DNA from: Phycisphaerales bacterium
GTDB taxonomy: Bacteria; Planctomycetota; Phycisphaerae; Phycisphaerales; UBA1924
Length of the DNA stretch: 64,000 nucleotides
Direction: 5' to 3'
NCBI GenBank assembly: GCA_016709445.1
Contig: JADJMV010000013.1
Location: forward strand, 1-64,000
The notes under the pieces were generated by a model. The model was not told where the DNA came from, made no database searches, and saw only the letters and a list, made by a program, of their open reading frames with translations. The position numbers and the translations under genes are program-made. Positions 41,270 to 49,771 of the stretch are shown here, in pieces. Each line of letters begins with the position of its first letter. The stretch's first letter is position 1.

Positions 41270-42076
41270 TCATGGGCTGATGAAGTTCGCAACACTGCTG
41301 TTGCAAGGCGCAGCACACGGCGCGTGGAGCAGGTCGCGGATGGCCTCGACAAACTGCCGGGGGCTGAGGAGGGTGCGCACGTCGGTTGTGGCGCCCGCGA
41401 GGCGATCGGGCGGGCGGGGCTGGTCGAGCGAAGCGGCGTCGTCGAGCATGGCGAGGGCGATCCTGCGGCGGAATCGCCGGAGATCGAGGCGGGCGCGGCT
41501 CGCGGCCTCGGGGGCGTCGAGGAATGCGTCGGGTGCGGGTTGGTCGTGTTCGGTTCGTTTGCGATCGGTTGGCATCGCGGCGAGTTCGGCGAGCCAGCCG
41601 TCGCCGTAGGGGTCGGTGAGGAGGAGACCGGGGTCGGTGTCGAGGGCGTGGTTCCAGCGCGTGAAGCGGAACTCGTGCGGCGCGAGGACGGGGATTCCGC
41701 CCTCACGCAGGATCAGCACGCACGCCGCGGCGTCGGGGGGGTGCTCGATGCGGAGCGGGAGTCCTACCAGTGCGGCGGCGAGGGCGTCGAGCCCGAAGCG
41801 GCCGTGCTGGGCGCCGGGGGTGTCGGGGCGGAGCCAGGTGTGGCGGGGGGTGTAGCGGCGGTCGTCGGGGAACCGCTGGAATTGCGGCGGGCTGGGGGTG
41901 TGGGGTTGATCGGCGGTTGCGGGGCTCGGTGCGCCGGCGCGGAGCGCGGCATCGAGGGGGCAGTGCTCGCAATCGAGGTGCAGTGGGCAGAGTCGGTAGG
42001 CGAGGAGCCCCGCCTGCATCCAGACGCAGGCTTGGGCGCCGGACGGCAGGGGATCGGGGGTGACCTGCATGACCAT
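41270..42076 (-). CDS. GcvH-like protein with N-terminal cysteine cluster, no lipoyl lysine
   Basis: 268 residues, ATG 42076. Residues 17-45 contain CVWMQAGLLAYRLCPLHLDC followed by EHCPLD, a C-x12-C-x5-C-x2-C pattern that could hold metal or an Fe-S cluster. A GcvH-like domain follows: YTPRHTWLRPD, a degenerate middle (CVLILREGGIPVLAP) where the lipoyl lysine should be, then LLLTDPYGDGWLAELA, a GcvH hallmark. The C-terminal 80 residues are Arg-rich helices. First gene of the redox operon, 79 nt after a sigma-54 promoter. Similar cysteine-plus-GcvH proteins are known in anaerobes, without a defined role. Confidence 0.65.
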   Translation of the reverse strand: MVMQVTPDPLPSGAQACVWMQAGLLAYRLCPLHLDCEHCPLDAALRAGAPSPATADQPHTPSPPQFQRFPDDRRYTPRHTWLRPDTPGAQHGRFGLDALAAALVGLPLRIEHPPDAAACVLILREGGIPVLAPHEFRFTRWNHALDTDPGLLLTDPYGDGWLAELAAMPTDRKRTEHDQPAPDAFLDAPEAASRARLDLRRFRRRIALAMLDDAASLDQPRPPDRLAGATTDVRTLLSPRQFVEAIRDLLHAPCAAPCNSSVANFISP

Positions 42077-42154
42077 GGCGGTTCCCTCGCGTCGTTGTGT
42101 TGGGGTTCGGACCGGTGTTGCGCCCGGGGTTTGTCGGGCGTTCGCTCGGACAGG

Positions 42155-42171
42155 AGCAAGAGGGACACCAG
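42155..42171 (-). promoter_or_regulatory. Sigma-54 promoter of the redox operon
   Basis: On the minus strand the site reads CTGGTGTCCCTCTTGCT: TGG at -24, TTGCT at -12, with GG and GC exactly 10 bp apart, a good match to YTGGYRYRN4TTGCW. It faces the operon starting at ATG 42076. Upstream, TTGGCGCGG is repeated at 42185 and 42197, a possible activator-binding site. The divergent operon encodes an NtrC-type sigma-54 activator. Confidence 0.65.
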
Positions 42172-42300
42172 CGGGGGTGTGGGGTTGGCGCGGCGTTTGG
42201 CGCGGGCGGGCGCGTTGAAGAAGTTGACAGGGTGTGGGGCGATTCAGCGCGGCGCTACGATGATGCAACGCAACTCTGCGGCAACGCGGGGGAGTCCCGG

Positions 42301-44037
42301 GTGTCCCTTCGGGCTTGGCGGACTGGGTTTCGGCGGCTGCGCGGCGGCGCGTGGCGGTCGCTGGAGCTGCGCCTCTTTATTCCGCTGGCGTTGACGCTGG
42401 CGGCGGTGCTCGTGCTGCATTCGGCGCTCTCGTACCGTTCGAGCCGGTCGCACTTTGCTCGTCTGATGTCGGCGGAGGTGGAACGCTCGGCGGGGCTCGT
42501 CAAGGGCGCCATGCACGACGGGATGTTGCTGAACCGCCTCGACGATGTGCAGGTGACGCTCGAGCGGCTGGCGCAGGCCCCGGAGGTCGCTTCGATCCGG
42601 GTGTTCAACACGCGTGGCCGGATCGTGCTCTCCGGCGACCCGACGGAGCGTGGGCTCGTCGTGGCCTCGGAGTCGGAGGTGTGCGTGGGCTGCCACCGGG
42701 GCGGGACGCCCTCGGCGGGGTGCGCGCCGTCGTCGCTTCGGGAGCGGCGCATGGTGACGGTGGCGGATGATGGGCATGAGATCATGCGGCGGTTGTCGGT
42801 GATTGAGAACGGGGAGGGCTGCGCGACGGCGACCTGCCACTTCCACGCGGAGACGGACCGGGCGCTTGGTGTGCTGGATGTCGGGATGTCGATGGAGCCG
42901 TTCGATACGGCCGTCGCGGCCTCGCAGCGGCAGTTGGTCTGGACGACGGTGGTGCTGGTGGCGGTGTGCGGGTCGGTGGTGGCCCTGTTCATCCGGCGCG
43001 TGGTCCACGCGCCGGTACGGCGGCTGCACGAGGGGACGCTGCGGGTGGCGGCCGGCGATCTGGAGACGCGGATCGAGGTGCGCGGCGGGGACGAGCTGGC
43101 GAGGCTGGCGGGGGCGTTCAACGGGATGGCGGCGGAATTGGGGGCGGCCCGGCGGGAGCTGACGGCCTGGTCGGCGACGCTGGAGCAGCGGGTCGAGGCC
43201 AAGACGCTGGAGTTGCGGTCGGCGGAGCGGCAGGTCCGGCACATGGAGACGATGGCGTCTTTGGGGAAGCTCTCGGCGACGGTGGCGCACGAGCTGAACA
43301 ACCCGCTGAGCGGGATCCTGACCTATGCGAGGCTGGTCCGGCGCGAGCTGGCGGAGCGGCCGGTGGCGGGGGGGGCCGAGCTGGATCGGTACCTGAGCCT
43401 GGTCGACAAGGAGTGCAGCCGCTGCGGGGCGATCGTGCACAACCTGCTGACATTCGCGAGGCGGAAGGGCGAGGAGATGGCGCCCGTCGATGTCTCCGAG
43501 GTGATCGACCGGAGCCTGATGCTGATCCGGCACCATCTGGAGATGCGGAGGATCCGGTTGTGCGCCGGGGCGCAGGGCGGCGATGGTTCGGCGGAGATCG
43601 TGGCGGAGATCGTCGCGGATGGGGGCCAGGTGGAGCAGGCGTTGCTCGCGCTGCTGATGAACGCGGTGGAGGCGATGCCGGAGAGGCCGGGTGTCGAGTC
43701 GGTATTGACCGTGCGTTTGCGGGGAATCGACGAGGGGAGCGGGGGCGGGAGCGGGAGTGGGGGCGGCGGGTGGGTGGAGATCGAGGTCGAGGACACGGGC
43801 GTGGGGATTGCGCCGGAGGTGCTGCCGCACATCTTCGAGCCGTTCTACTCGACGAAGTCGGGCGGGGGCGCCGGGGAGGGCGGTGTGGGGCTCGGGCTGG
43901 CGGTGGTGTATGGGATTGTGCAGCGGCACGGGGGGACGGTGGGCGTGCGGAGCGAGGTGGGGCTGGGGACGACGTTCACGCTGCGGCTGCCGCGGCGGGC
44001 GTCGGAGGCGGGTGGGGACGGGGAGGCGGCGCGATGA
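42301..44037 (+). CDS. Sensor histidine kinase with haem-type CxxCH sensing region
   Basis: 578 residues from GTG 42301 (GGGGGAG upstream). Membrane helix at about 25-45, an extracytoplasmic sensor (about 46-215), a second helix (VWTTVVLVAVCGSVVALFI) and a HAMP domain (HAPVRRLHEGTLRVAAGDLE). The kinase core has the phosphoacceptor His330 in VAHELNNPLSGIL, then LMNAVEAM (N box), VEDTGVGIAPEVLPHIF (G1) and GVGLGLAVVYGI (G2). The sensor contains CVGCH at 128-132 and CATATCH at 174-180, so covalent haem is likely, giving redox or gas sensing. ATGA overlap with the downstream regulator. It probably reports on electron flow through the divergent cytochrome operon. Confidence 0.88.
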   Translation: MSLRAWRTGFRRLRGGAWRSLELRLFIPLALTLAAVLVLHSALSYRSSRSHFARLMSAEVERSAGLVKGAMHDGMLLNRLDDVQVTLERLAQAPEVASIRVFNTRGRIVLSGDPTERGLVVASESEVCVGCHRGGTPSAGCAPSSLRERRMVTVADDGHEIMRRLSVIENGEGCATATCHFHAETDRALGVLDVGMSMEPFDTAVAASQRQLVWTTVVLVAVCGSVVALFIRRVVHAPVRRLHEGTLRVAAGDLETRIEVRGGDELARLAGAFNGMAAELGAARRELTAWSATLEQRVEAKTLELRSAERQVRHMETMASLGKLSATVAHELNNPLSGILTYARLVRRELAERPVAGGAELDRYLSLVDKECSRCGAIVHNLLTFARRKGEEMAPVDVSEVIDRSLMLIRHHLEMRRIRLCAGAQGGDGSAEIVAEIVADGGQVEQALLALLMNAVEAMPERPGVESVLTVRLRGIDEGSGGGSGSGGGGWVEIEVEDTGVGIAPEVLPHIFEPFYSTKSGGGAGEGGVGLGLAVVYGIVQRHGGTVGVRSEVGLGTTFTLRLPRRASEAGGDGEAAR

Positions 44038-45407
44038 GCGACACGAGCGGCGATGGCGCGGACATCCTGGTGGTGGACGACGAGTTCTCGATCCGGGATT
44101 CGCTGCGGCACTGGTTCGAGAAGGAGGGGCACCGGGTGGTCGCGGCGGAGAGTGCTGAGGCCGCGCTGGAGGCGGCGGGGGGGCGGCGGTTCGACGTGGC
44201 GGTGGTGGATATCCGGATGCCGGGCATGGATGGGTTGGAGCTGCAGTCGCGTCTGCACCGGAGCGCGCCCGAGACGGCGGTGATCATGATCACGGCGTTT
44301 GCGACGGTCGAGACGGCGGTGCGGGCGCTGAAGGAGGGGGCGTTCGACTATGTGACCAAGCCGATCGATCCGGACGAACTGAGCCACCTGGTGCGCCGGG
44401 CGGTGGAGCAGCGGCGTCTGCGGGCCGAGAACACCCGCCTTCGTGGGGTGATCGACGGGATGGTGTCGGTGGACACGATCGTGGGCGAGAGCCCGGCGAT
44501 GGGGAAGCTGATGCAGCTGATCCGGCACGTCGCGCCGACGGATGCGACGGTGCTGGTGGTCGGGGAGAGCGGGACGGGCAAGGAGCTGATCGCGAGGGCG
44601 ATCCATGCGAACAGTCCGAGGCGGTACATGCCGATCGTGAGCGTCAACTGCGGGGCGGTCCCGGAGAGTCTGCTGGAGAGCGAGTTGTTCGGTCACGAGC
44701 GTGGCGCGTTCACCGGCGCCACGCACCGGCGCAAGGGGAAGCTGGAGATGGCGGACGGGGGGACGCTCTTCCTCGACGAGGTGGGGGCGATCACCCCGAG
44801 GATGCAGGTGGAGTTGCTGCGGGTGCTCGAGACGAAGGAGTTCACGCGGGTGGGGGGCGAGGGGTCGGTGCGGGTCGACTTTCGCGTCGTGTGCGCGACG
44901 AACGAGGATCTGGAGCGCGCGGTGGAGGAGGGCCGCTTCCGGGAGGACTTCTACTACCGGATCAACGTGTTCACCATCGAGGCGCCGCCTCTGCGGGCGC
45001 GGCGGTCGGACATCCCGCTCTTGGCGGAGCACTTCGTGCAGCGGTTCGCGCAGCAGATGGACAAGCGGATCACGGCGATCAGCCCGGAGGCGATGGCGAT
45101 GCTCTCGGGGCACGACTGGCCCGGGAACGTGCGTGAGCTGTCGAACGCGATCGAGCGGGCGATGGTGGTGGGGGCGCCGCCGGCGATCCGGGCGGAGGAT
45201 CTGCCCCTGCGCCGAGCCCGGCGGGCGGGGCACGGGGCGGGCGAGACGCTGGGCGAGGTCGAGCGGGAGCACATCGCGGTGGTGCTCGAGCGGGCGGGGT
45301 GGAATATCACGCTGGCGGCGAAGATCCTGGGTGTGGACCGGGTGACGGTGTACAACAAGATCCGGAAGCTCGGGATCGAGCGTGGCGCTGGGCACGGGGT
45401 GTCGTGA
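44034..45407 (+). CDS. NtrC-family sigma-54-dependent response regulator
   Basis: 457 residues, ATG overlapping the kinase stop. Receiver domain at 1-125 (ILVVDDEFSIRDSL, phospho-Asp in VAVVDIRMPGMDG, Lys in YVTKPIDPDE). AAA+ domain at about 150-385 with Walker A GESGTGKELIARAI, the sigma-54 contact loop ERGAFTGAT, Walker B GGTLFLDEVG and FREDFYYRINVF. C-terminal Fis-type HTH: NITLAAKILGVDRVTVYNKI. All activator motifs are intact. Its natural target is the sigma-54 promoter at 42155 upstream of the divergent redox operon; the second site at 28761 might be another. Confidence 0.95.
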   Translation: MSDTSGDGADILVVDDEFSIRDSLRHWFEKEGHRVVAAESAEAALEAAGGRRFDVAVVDIRMPGMDGLELQSRLHRSAPETAVIMITAFATVETAVRALKEGAFDYVTKPIDPDELSHLVRRAVEQRRLRAENTRLRGVIDGMVSVDTIVGESPAMGKLMQLIRHVAPTDATVLVVGESGTGKELIARAIHANSPRRYMPIVSVNCGAVPESLLESELFGHERGAFTGATHRRKGKLEMADGGTLFLDEVGAITPRMQVELLRVLETKEFTRVGGEGSVRVDFRVVCATNEDLERAVEEGRFREDFYYRINVFTIEAPPLRARRSDIPLLAEHFVQRFAQQMDKRITAISPEAMAMLSGHDWPGNVRELSNAIERAMVVGAPPAIRAEDLPLRRARRAGHGAGETLGEVEREHIAVVLERAGWNITLAAKILGVDRVTVYNKIRKLGIERGAGHGVS

Positions 45408-45470
45408 GGGGATCGCGCGGGGCGGCGCCGGCGCGGCCCGGGCGCGGCATCGGCGGAGCGTGTGGTCGCG

Positions 45471-46163
45471 TTAGTGCAGTTCGCGGATGCGGATGTTGCG
45501 CCAGCTCACGTGGAGTGGGTCGGTGCGGTTGCCGACGGTGTGGACCTGGAGGGCGATGAAGCCGTTCGCGACGAGGTCGTCCTGGAGGTCGGCGACGGGG
45601 ACGCCGTTGATCCAGGTGCGGATCCGCGGGCCGCGGGCCTCGACGCGGTAGTGGTTCCATTCGTTGTTTCGGAACGGGGTGGCCTTGGCCTGGGCGGGCG
45701 TGGGCTCGGCGAGCCATCCCCGGTTTCCCTCGTCGTAGAGGCCGCCGGAGTAGCCTCGGGGGGATGGATCGACCTCGACCTGGTAGCCGTAGACCTGTCC
45801 GTTGTTGTAGTCGGGGCTGGAGTGGGAACGGATCTGGACACCGCTGTTGAGTTCGTCGTCGCACTTGAGATCGAGTTCGAGGACGAAGTCGGCGTAGTCG
45901 CGGTTGGTGCAGAGGAAGGAGTTGCCGGTGTTGGGTCGGGTCTCGCCGAGGATGACGCCATCGGAAACCGTGTAGGAGGCGTGGCCGTTGCGTTGCGTCC
46001 AGCCGCTAAGGGTTGTGCCGTCGAAGAGGCTGGTCCATCCGTCCTGATCGTTGGAGGCGGCTGGGGCGTCGTTGGCGCGGGTGTGGTGCGAGCCCTGGGC
46101 CGCGCAGCCGGTGAGCGTGAGGAGGGCGAGCGCGGCGGGGAGAGAGGGCTTGGGGTGCTTCAT
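45471..46163 (-). CDS. DUF1080 (3-keto-disaccharide hydrolase-like) lipoprotein
   Basis: 230 residues. ATG 46163; lipobox LALLTLTGC|AAQ near residue 20. The DUF1080 concanavalin-like beta sandwich begins WTSLFDGTTLSGWTQRNG and continues with NSFLCTNRDYADFVLELDLK, NSGVQIRSHS, GGLYDEGNRGWL, EWNHYRVEARGPRIRTWING and GFIALQVH, all family landmarks. Members act on 3-keto-glycosides in planctomycetes and Bacteroidetes, but many are uncharacterised. It is followed, convergently, by the sigma-54 regulator gene, and shares strand and probably transcript with the CxxCH protein upstream. Confidence 0.92.
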   Translation of the reverse strand: MKHPKPSLPAALALLTLTGCAAQGSHHTRANDAPAASNDQDGWTSLFDGTTLSGWTQRNGHASYTVSDGVILGETRPNTGNSFLCTNRDYADFVLELDLKCDDELNSGVQIRSHSSPDYNNGQVYGYQVEVDPSPRGYSGGLYDEGNRGWLAEPTPAQAKATPFRNNEWNHYRVEARGPRIRTWINGVPVADLQDDLVANGFIALQVHTVGNRTDPLHVSWRNIRIRELH

Positions 46164-46238
46164 CGTCGGCCTCGTGGGTTGATTGGCGAGCATACGCGCG
46201 GGGCGCGTGGAGCGCACGCGTTCCGAGGCGGGGCCTCG

Positions 46239-48791
46239 CTACTTGACCTCGAGGAGTTCGGGCTCGGTCCACGGGCCGGGGCGACCCATGGTTTCGGCGC
46301 GAACGCGGGCGACGGTGGAAGGGTCGACGGGGTCGGCCTGGTTGCCGAAGGCGCGGCGGACGAAGGTGAGGACGGCGGCGAGGTCTTCGTCGGTCGGGAG
46401 CGGTGCGGCGGGCATCTGGCCGTTGTAGTCGAGGCCTTCGCGGGTGATGGGGCCCTCGAGGCCCTGGAGGAGGACGCGGAGGGCGCGGGCCTCGGGGCCG
46501 GTCGCGATGGGGGAGCCGGCGAGGGGCGGGGCTTGGCCCTGGATGCCGCGGGCATCCGGGCCGTGGCATGCGGCGCAGATCGTGAAGTGTTGGCGGCCGA
46601 GGGTGAAGAGGGCGCGCTGGGGTGCGGAGAGCGGGGCGGGGCCGGTGTCGCCGGTGTCGTGGCCGGGCCAGCGGAGGCGGGCGGTGGCGAGCGAGGCTTT
46701 GGCTTGGAGGTCCCAAAGGCCGCCGGCGAGCGTGCCGGTCCACTGGGCGGGCTCGGAGGCGAGTTTGAGGGAGGCGGGCTTGTCGGAGTCGAGTTTGAGC
46801 TCGGCGGCGAGCTGATCGAGCATGATGCGCCCGAGGGTGCGATCGGTGGGGAGGAGTTGGGCAAGGAGGTCGAGGTAGCGGGTGCGCTGGGCGGGCGAGC
46901 CTCGGAGGGCGGTGGCCGCGAGTTCGGCGAAGGCGGCGCGGGTCGCGTCGGTCGGGGCGAGGCGCGGGGATAGGGCGGCGAAGTGGGCGAGGGCGTCGAC
47001 CTCGCGGTCGTGGAGGCCGCTGATGACGGCGGAGCGGAGGAGCGGGTTGGCGGCGCCGGCGCTGAGGATTCGGGCGAGTTCGCGGGTAGCCTGGGGGAGG
47101 CTGGATTCGCCGAGTGAGAGGGCGAGTTGGAGCTGCGCGGGTGTGCCCGGCTCGATGGTGGACGGGCCGATCTCGACGAGTGCGTGGGGATCGTCGGCCC
47201 ACTGTTCAAGGAGTCGGATGCCGGTCTGGCTGATGAGGGGGTCGGCGTCGGCCGCGGCGGCGGCGGCGTCCTGCATGGTGAGTTCACCGATGCCTTGCAG
47301 GGTCCAGAGGGCGAGGATGCGCGGCGTCGGCTGGGAGCGTTCGTTTGCCGCCCACTGACGCAATTGGCTGGCGGCATCGGTGGCGCGGCGCTCGACAAGC
47401 AGCTTCTGCGCGTGCTCGCGGTCGTAGGCGTCGCGGCTGTCGAGGGCGTTGACGAGGCCGGCGTTGCTGAGCTCGCTGAGGCGGGTGTGCGGGGTCGGGG
47501 CGGCGCCGTCGCGGACGATGCGCCAGATGCGGCCGAGGTGGATGGGGTTCTCGAGGCCCCGGGCGACAACCTGCTTGCGGAGGAAGGTGGTGACGTAGGT
47601 CCTGTGCTGGATGACGCCGCGGTACATATCGACGATGAAGAGTGCACCATCGGGCCCGACGGCGGAGGCGACGGGGCGGAAGCGTTCGTCGGTGGAGGTG
47701 AGGAACTCGGTGTCGGGGTAGGCGCGGTGGGCCGTGGGGTGCCCGTCCTTCTCTTCGAGGATGACGCGCATGACGCAGTTGCCGGCGGGCTCGCAGGTGA
47801 AGCTGTTGCCGTAGAACTGGGGGCCCAGGGCGGCGGAGCGGTAGATGAGCGGGCTGCAGGCGGCGGTGGTGACGGCGAGGTGGTAGTCGTCGCGGAGCAT
47901 GGGCTTCTGGTAGCCGCGGTTGATGCCGGGGTTCACGCGGCTGGAGAAGACCGACTTGTCGGGGCACACGTCGGCGTTGAGCCCCCGGAAGCCGCGTTGG
48001 TCGGGGTTGCGTGCGGCGTAGTGCTTGGGGAGGAAGTCGGCGCGGAGGACGTCGGAGTTCGGGCAGTAGTAGATGCGTCCCCGGTCGTCCTGGGTGATGC
48101 CCCACTGGCCGACGACGGGGACGGGGCGGGTCTCGAGATGTTCGCCGTCGAAGCGGATCTCGACGGGGTGCTGGGAGATGTGGATCCAGTTGTCGAGGCC
48201 GTAGAGGAGGCCGTTGCCCGCGTGCTCGGGGTTGTCGAGCCCGGCGAAGCCGTCGAGGAGTGTGCGCACGTCGTCGGCCTTGCCGTCGCCGTCGGTGTCT
48301 TTGGCGAAGAGGAGATTGGGCGGGGCGATGACGAGGGCGCCGCCGTAGCAGGGGAGGACGGAGCGCGGGAGGATGAGGTTGTCGAGGAAGGTGGTGGCCT
48401 TGTCGAAGGTCCAATCGCCGTCGGTATCTTCGAGGATGACGATGCGGCTGGTGGGGACGTGCTCGCCCTCGCCGTCGATATCGGGCATGTAGCTCTGCAT
48501 CTCGACGACCCAGAGGCGGCCGTCTTCGTCGAAGACGGCGGAGACGGGGTCGTGGATGAGGGGTTCGGCGGCTGCGAGGACGACGCGGAGGCCGGGCTCG
48601 GCGAGGGCGAAGGTGGCGAGTTCCTGTTCGGGGGTGAGCGCGGGGGACTCGGGGATTTTGAGGTCTGGCGGGAGGTCGGGCTGGGGCTCGCCGGCGTGGT
48701 CGCCGTGTTGGGCGAGCGCGGGGGCGGCGAGGAGCGCGAGCGCAGCGAGGGCTGCTCTGGCGCACGCTGGAGTGAGGGTTCGGGGCTTCAC
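46239..48791 (-). CDS. PVC-type haem-binding CxxCH protein (membrane-bound dehydrogenase-like)
   Basis: 850 residues with signal peptide (ALAALALLAAPALAQ). Residues 60-420 form a sorbosone/glucose dehydrogenase-like propeller (DPVSAVFDEDGRLWVVEMQS, IVILEDTDGDWTFDK, FAKDTDGDGKADDV, VGPDGALFIVDMYRGVIQHR). Residues 450-700 are HEAT-like helical repeats. The C-terminal domain is cytochrome c with CAACHGPDARG and a probable Met ligand in NGQMPAAP. Such proteins are expanded in planctomycetes; electron transfer from a sugar-oxidising propeller to haem is the usual guess. It shares the layout, not the order of details, with the protein at 54989. Confidence 0.9.
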   Translation of the reverse strand: MKPRTLTPACARAALAALALLAAPALAQHGDHAGEPQPDLPPDLKIPESPALTPEQELATFALAEPGLRVVLAAAEPLIHDPVSAVFDEDGRLWVVEMQSYMPDIDGEGEHVPTSRIVILEDTDGDWTFDKATTFLDNLILPRSVLPCYGGALVIAPPNLLFAKDTDGDGKADDVRTLLDGFAGLDNPEHAGNGLLYGLDNWIHISQHPVEIRFDGEHLETRPVPVVGQWGITQDDRGRIYYCPNSDVLRADFLPKHYAARNPDQRGFRGLNADVCPDKSVFSSRVNPGINRGYQKPMLRDDYHLAVTTAACSPLIYRSAALGPQFYGNSFTCEPAGNCVMRVILEEKDGHPTAHRAYPDTEFLTSTDERFRPVASAVGPDGALFIVDMYRGVIQHRTYVTTFLRKQVVARGLENPIHLGRIWRIVRDGAAPTPHTRLSELSNAGLVNALDSRDAYDREHAQKLLVERRATDAASQLRQWAANERSQPTPRILALWTLQGIGELTMQDAAAAAADADPLISQTGIRLLEQWADDPHALVEIGPSTIEPGTPAQLQLALSLGESSLPQATRELARILSAGAANPLLRSAVISGLHDREVDALAHFAALSPRLAPTDATRAAFAELAATALRGSPAQRTRYLDLLAQLLPTDRTLGRIMLDQLAAELKLDSDKPASLKLASEPAQWTGTLAGGLWDLQAKASLATARLRWPGHDTGDTGPAPLSAPQRALFTLGRQHFTICAACHGPDARGIQGQAPPLAGSPIATGPEARALRVLLQGLEGPITREGLDYNGQMPAAPLPTDEDLAAVLTFVRRAFGNQADPVDPSTVARVRAETMGRPGPWTEPELLEVK

Positions 48792-48826
48792 GGTCTGGCG
48801 AGTCTAGCGGCGACGGGCCGCGGCGG

Positions 48827-49666
48827 TCAGCAGCCGGAGGTCCAGTAGTTCAGGAAGATGAGGAGGTCGTAGGTGTTCACGTTGCCGCTCTGGTCGAGAT
48901 CGGCGGAATTGGAGGCGGCCGCCCACTCGCCGAGGTAGGCGAGCACGTCGCGGGTGTTGACGAGTCCGTCCATATCCCAGTCGGCGATGCAGGGGGGGAA
49001 ATAGTCGATGCGGAGGACGGGGCGGTTGGCCGGCTCGGGGTTCTCGCGGGTGTCGAATCGTTTGGCGGTGGAATCGATGGATTCGTCGCCGATGAGGATC
49101 CAGCCGTTGTTTGCCGAGGTCCCATCGAGCCAGGCCTGGGCGTCGGGGATCATGCCGCTCCAGGGCCCCCAGGAATAGTCGCCGACGCCGTCCACGATGG
49201 AGACGTTGCTGGGTGTGGGGTCGAAATCACCGCCGCGTTGGTTCCAGTAGTAGGTGTCGTGCTCGGTGTGGATCCAGGTGGCGTCGTTGGGTTGTGCGGG
49301 CGCGCCGGAACCTTCGGCATCGTCGGCGTCGGATGCGCCCTCGCCCCAGTGGTTGGTGACGCGGTGCAGGGTGACTTCGGTGGGGCCGGCGACGGTCTTG
49401 GACATGTGCATGGTCAGGGTGACACCGACGATCTGGACGCCGGGTGGGACGGCGCTCTGGATGTCGAACGCGATGAGGGCGCGGCGGGCCTTGGGCTGGC
49501 CGGTGACGCCGACGAAGCAGTGCTGGCCCGCGCCGTTGCTGAGCGAGCCATCGGAGGTTTCGTAGAGCGTGTTGTCGTGGCTTGCACCGATGCGGACGAC
49601 GCCCGCGGACGCGCTGATGGCGAGACCCGCGGTGGCTGCGATTGCGCTCAGCTGGTTCAGTCTCAT
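48827..49666 (-). CDS. Secreted DNRLRE-domain protein with GC-type dockerin
   Basis: 279 residues. ATG 49666 after AAAGGGAGAG; signal peptide at 1-22 (SAIAATAGLAISASA). The middle has a DNRLRE/CBM-like beta domain: IGASHDNTLYETSDGSLSNG, RRALIAFDIQSAVPPG, VTLHRVTNHWGEGASD, then NGWILIGDESIDSTAKRFD. C-terminal dockerin-like pair DWDMDGLVNTRDVLAYLGEW and DLDQSGNVNTYDLLIFLNYW, ending TSGC. A near-consensus promoter lies upstream at 49718-49745. Probably a cell-surface or secreted binding protein. Confidence 0.82.
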   Translation of the reverse strand: MRLNQLSAIAATAGLAISASAGVVRIGASHDNTLYETSDGSLSNGAGQHCFVGVTGQPKARRALIAFDIQSAVPPGVQIVGVTLTMHMSKTVAGPTEVTLHRVTNHWGEGASDADDAEGSGAPAQPNDATWIHTEHDTYYWNQRGGDFDPTPSNVSIVDGVGDYSWGPWSGMIPDAQAWLDGTSANNGWILIGDESIDSTAKRFDTRENPEPANRPVLRIDYFPPCIADWDMDGLVNTRDVLAYLGEWAAASNSADLDQSGNVNTYDLLIFLNYWTSGC

Positions 49667-49717
49667 GACTCTCCCTTTCCGTCTCGTTTCTGCGGCGAAT
49701 CCCCGATTCCCGCGCGC

Positions 49718-49745
49718 AGTATAAGGCAGAGCCCCGGTGTGCCAA
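49718..49745 (-). promoter_or_regulatory. Sigma-70-like promoter
   Basis: Minus strand TTGGCA (49745-49740) and TATACT (49723-49718), spaced 16 bp, about 50 bp upstream of ATG 49666. Good fit for housekeeping expression of the DNRLRE/dockerin gene. Confidence 0.6.
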
Positions 49746-49771
49746 CTGCTTTGTTGGGAGAAGCGGCGGTT

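Noticed and set aside
42185..42202. TGGCGC-N5-TTGG as a second sigma-54 promoter
   Set aside because: The -12 GC is replaced by GG; the direct repeat explains it better as a binding site.
47127..48848. Long plus-strand frame opposite the CxxCH protein
   Set aside because: Val/Gly/Asp-rich shadow of a gene with signal peptide, propeller and haem motif.
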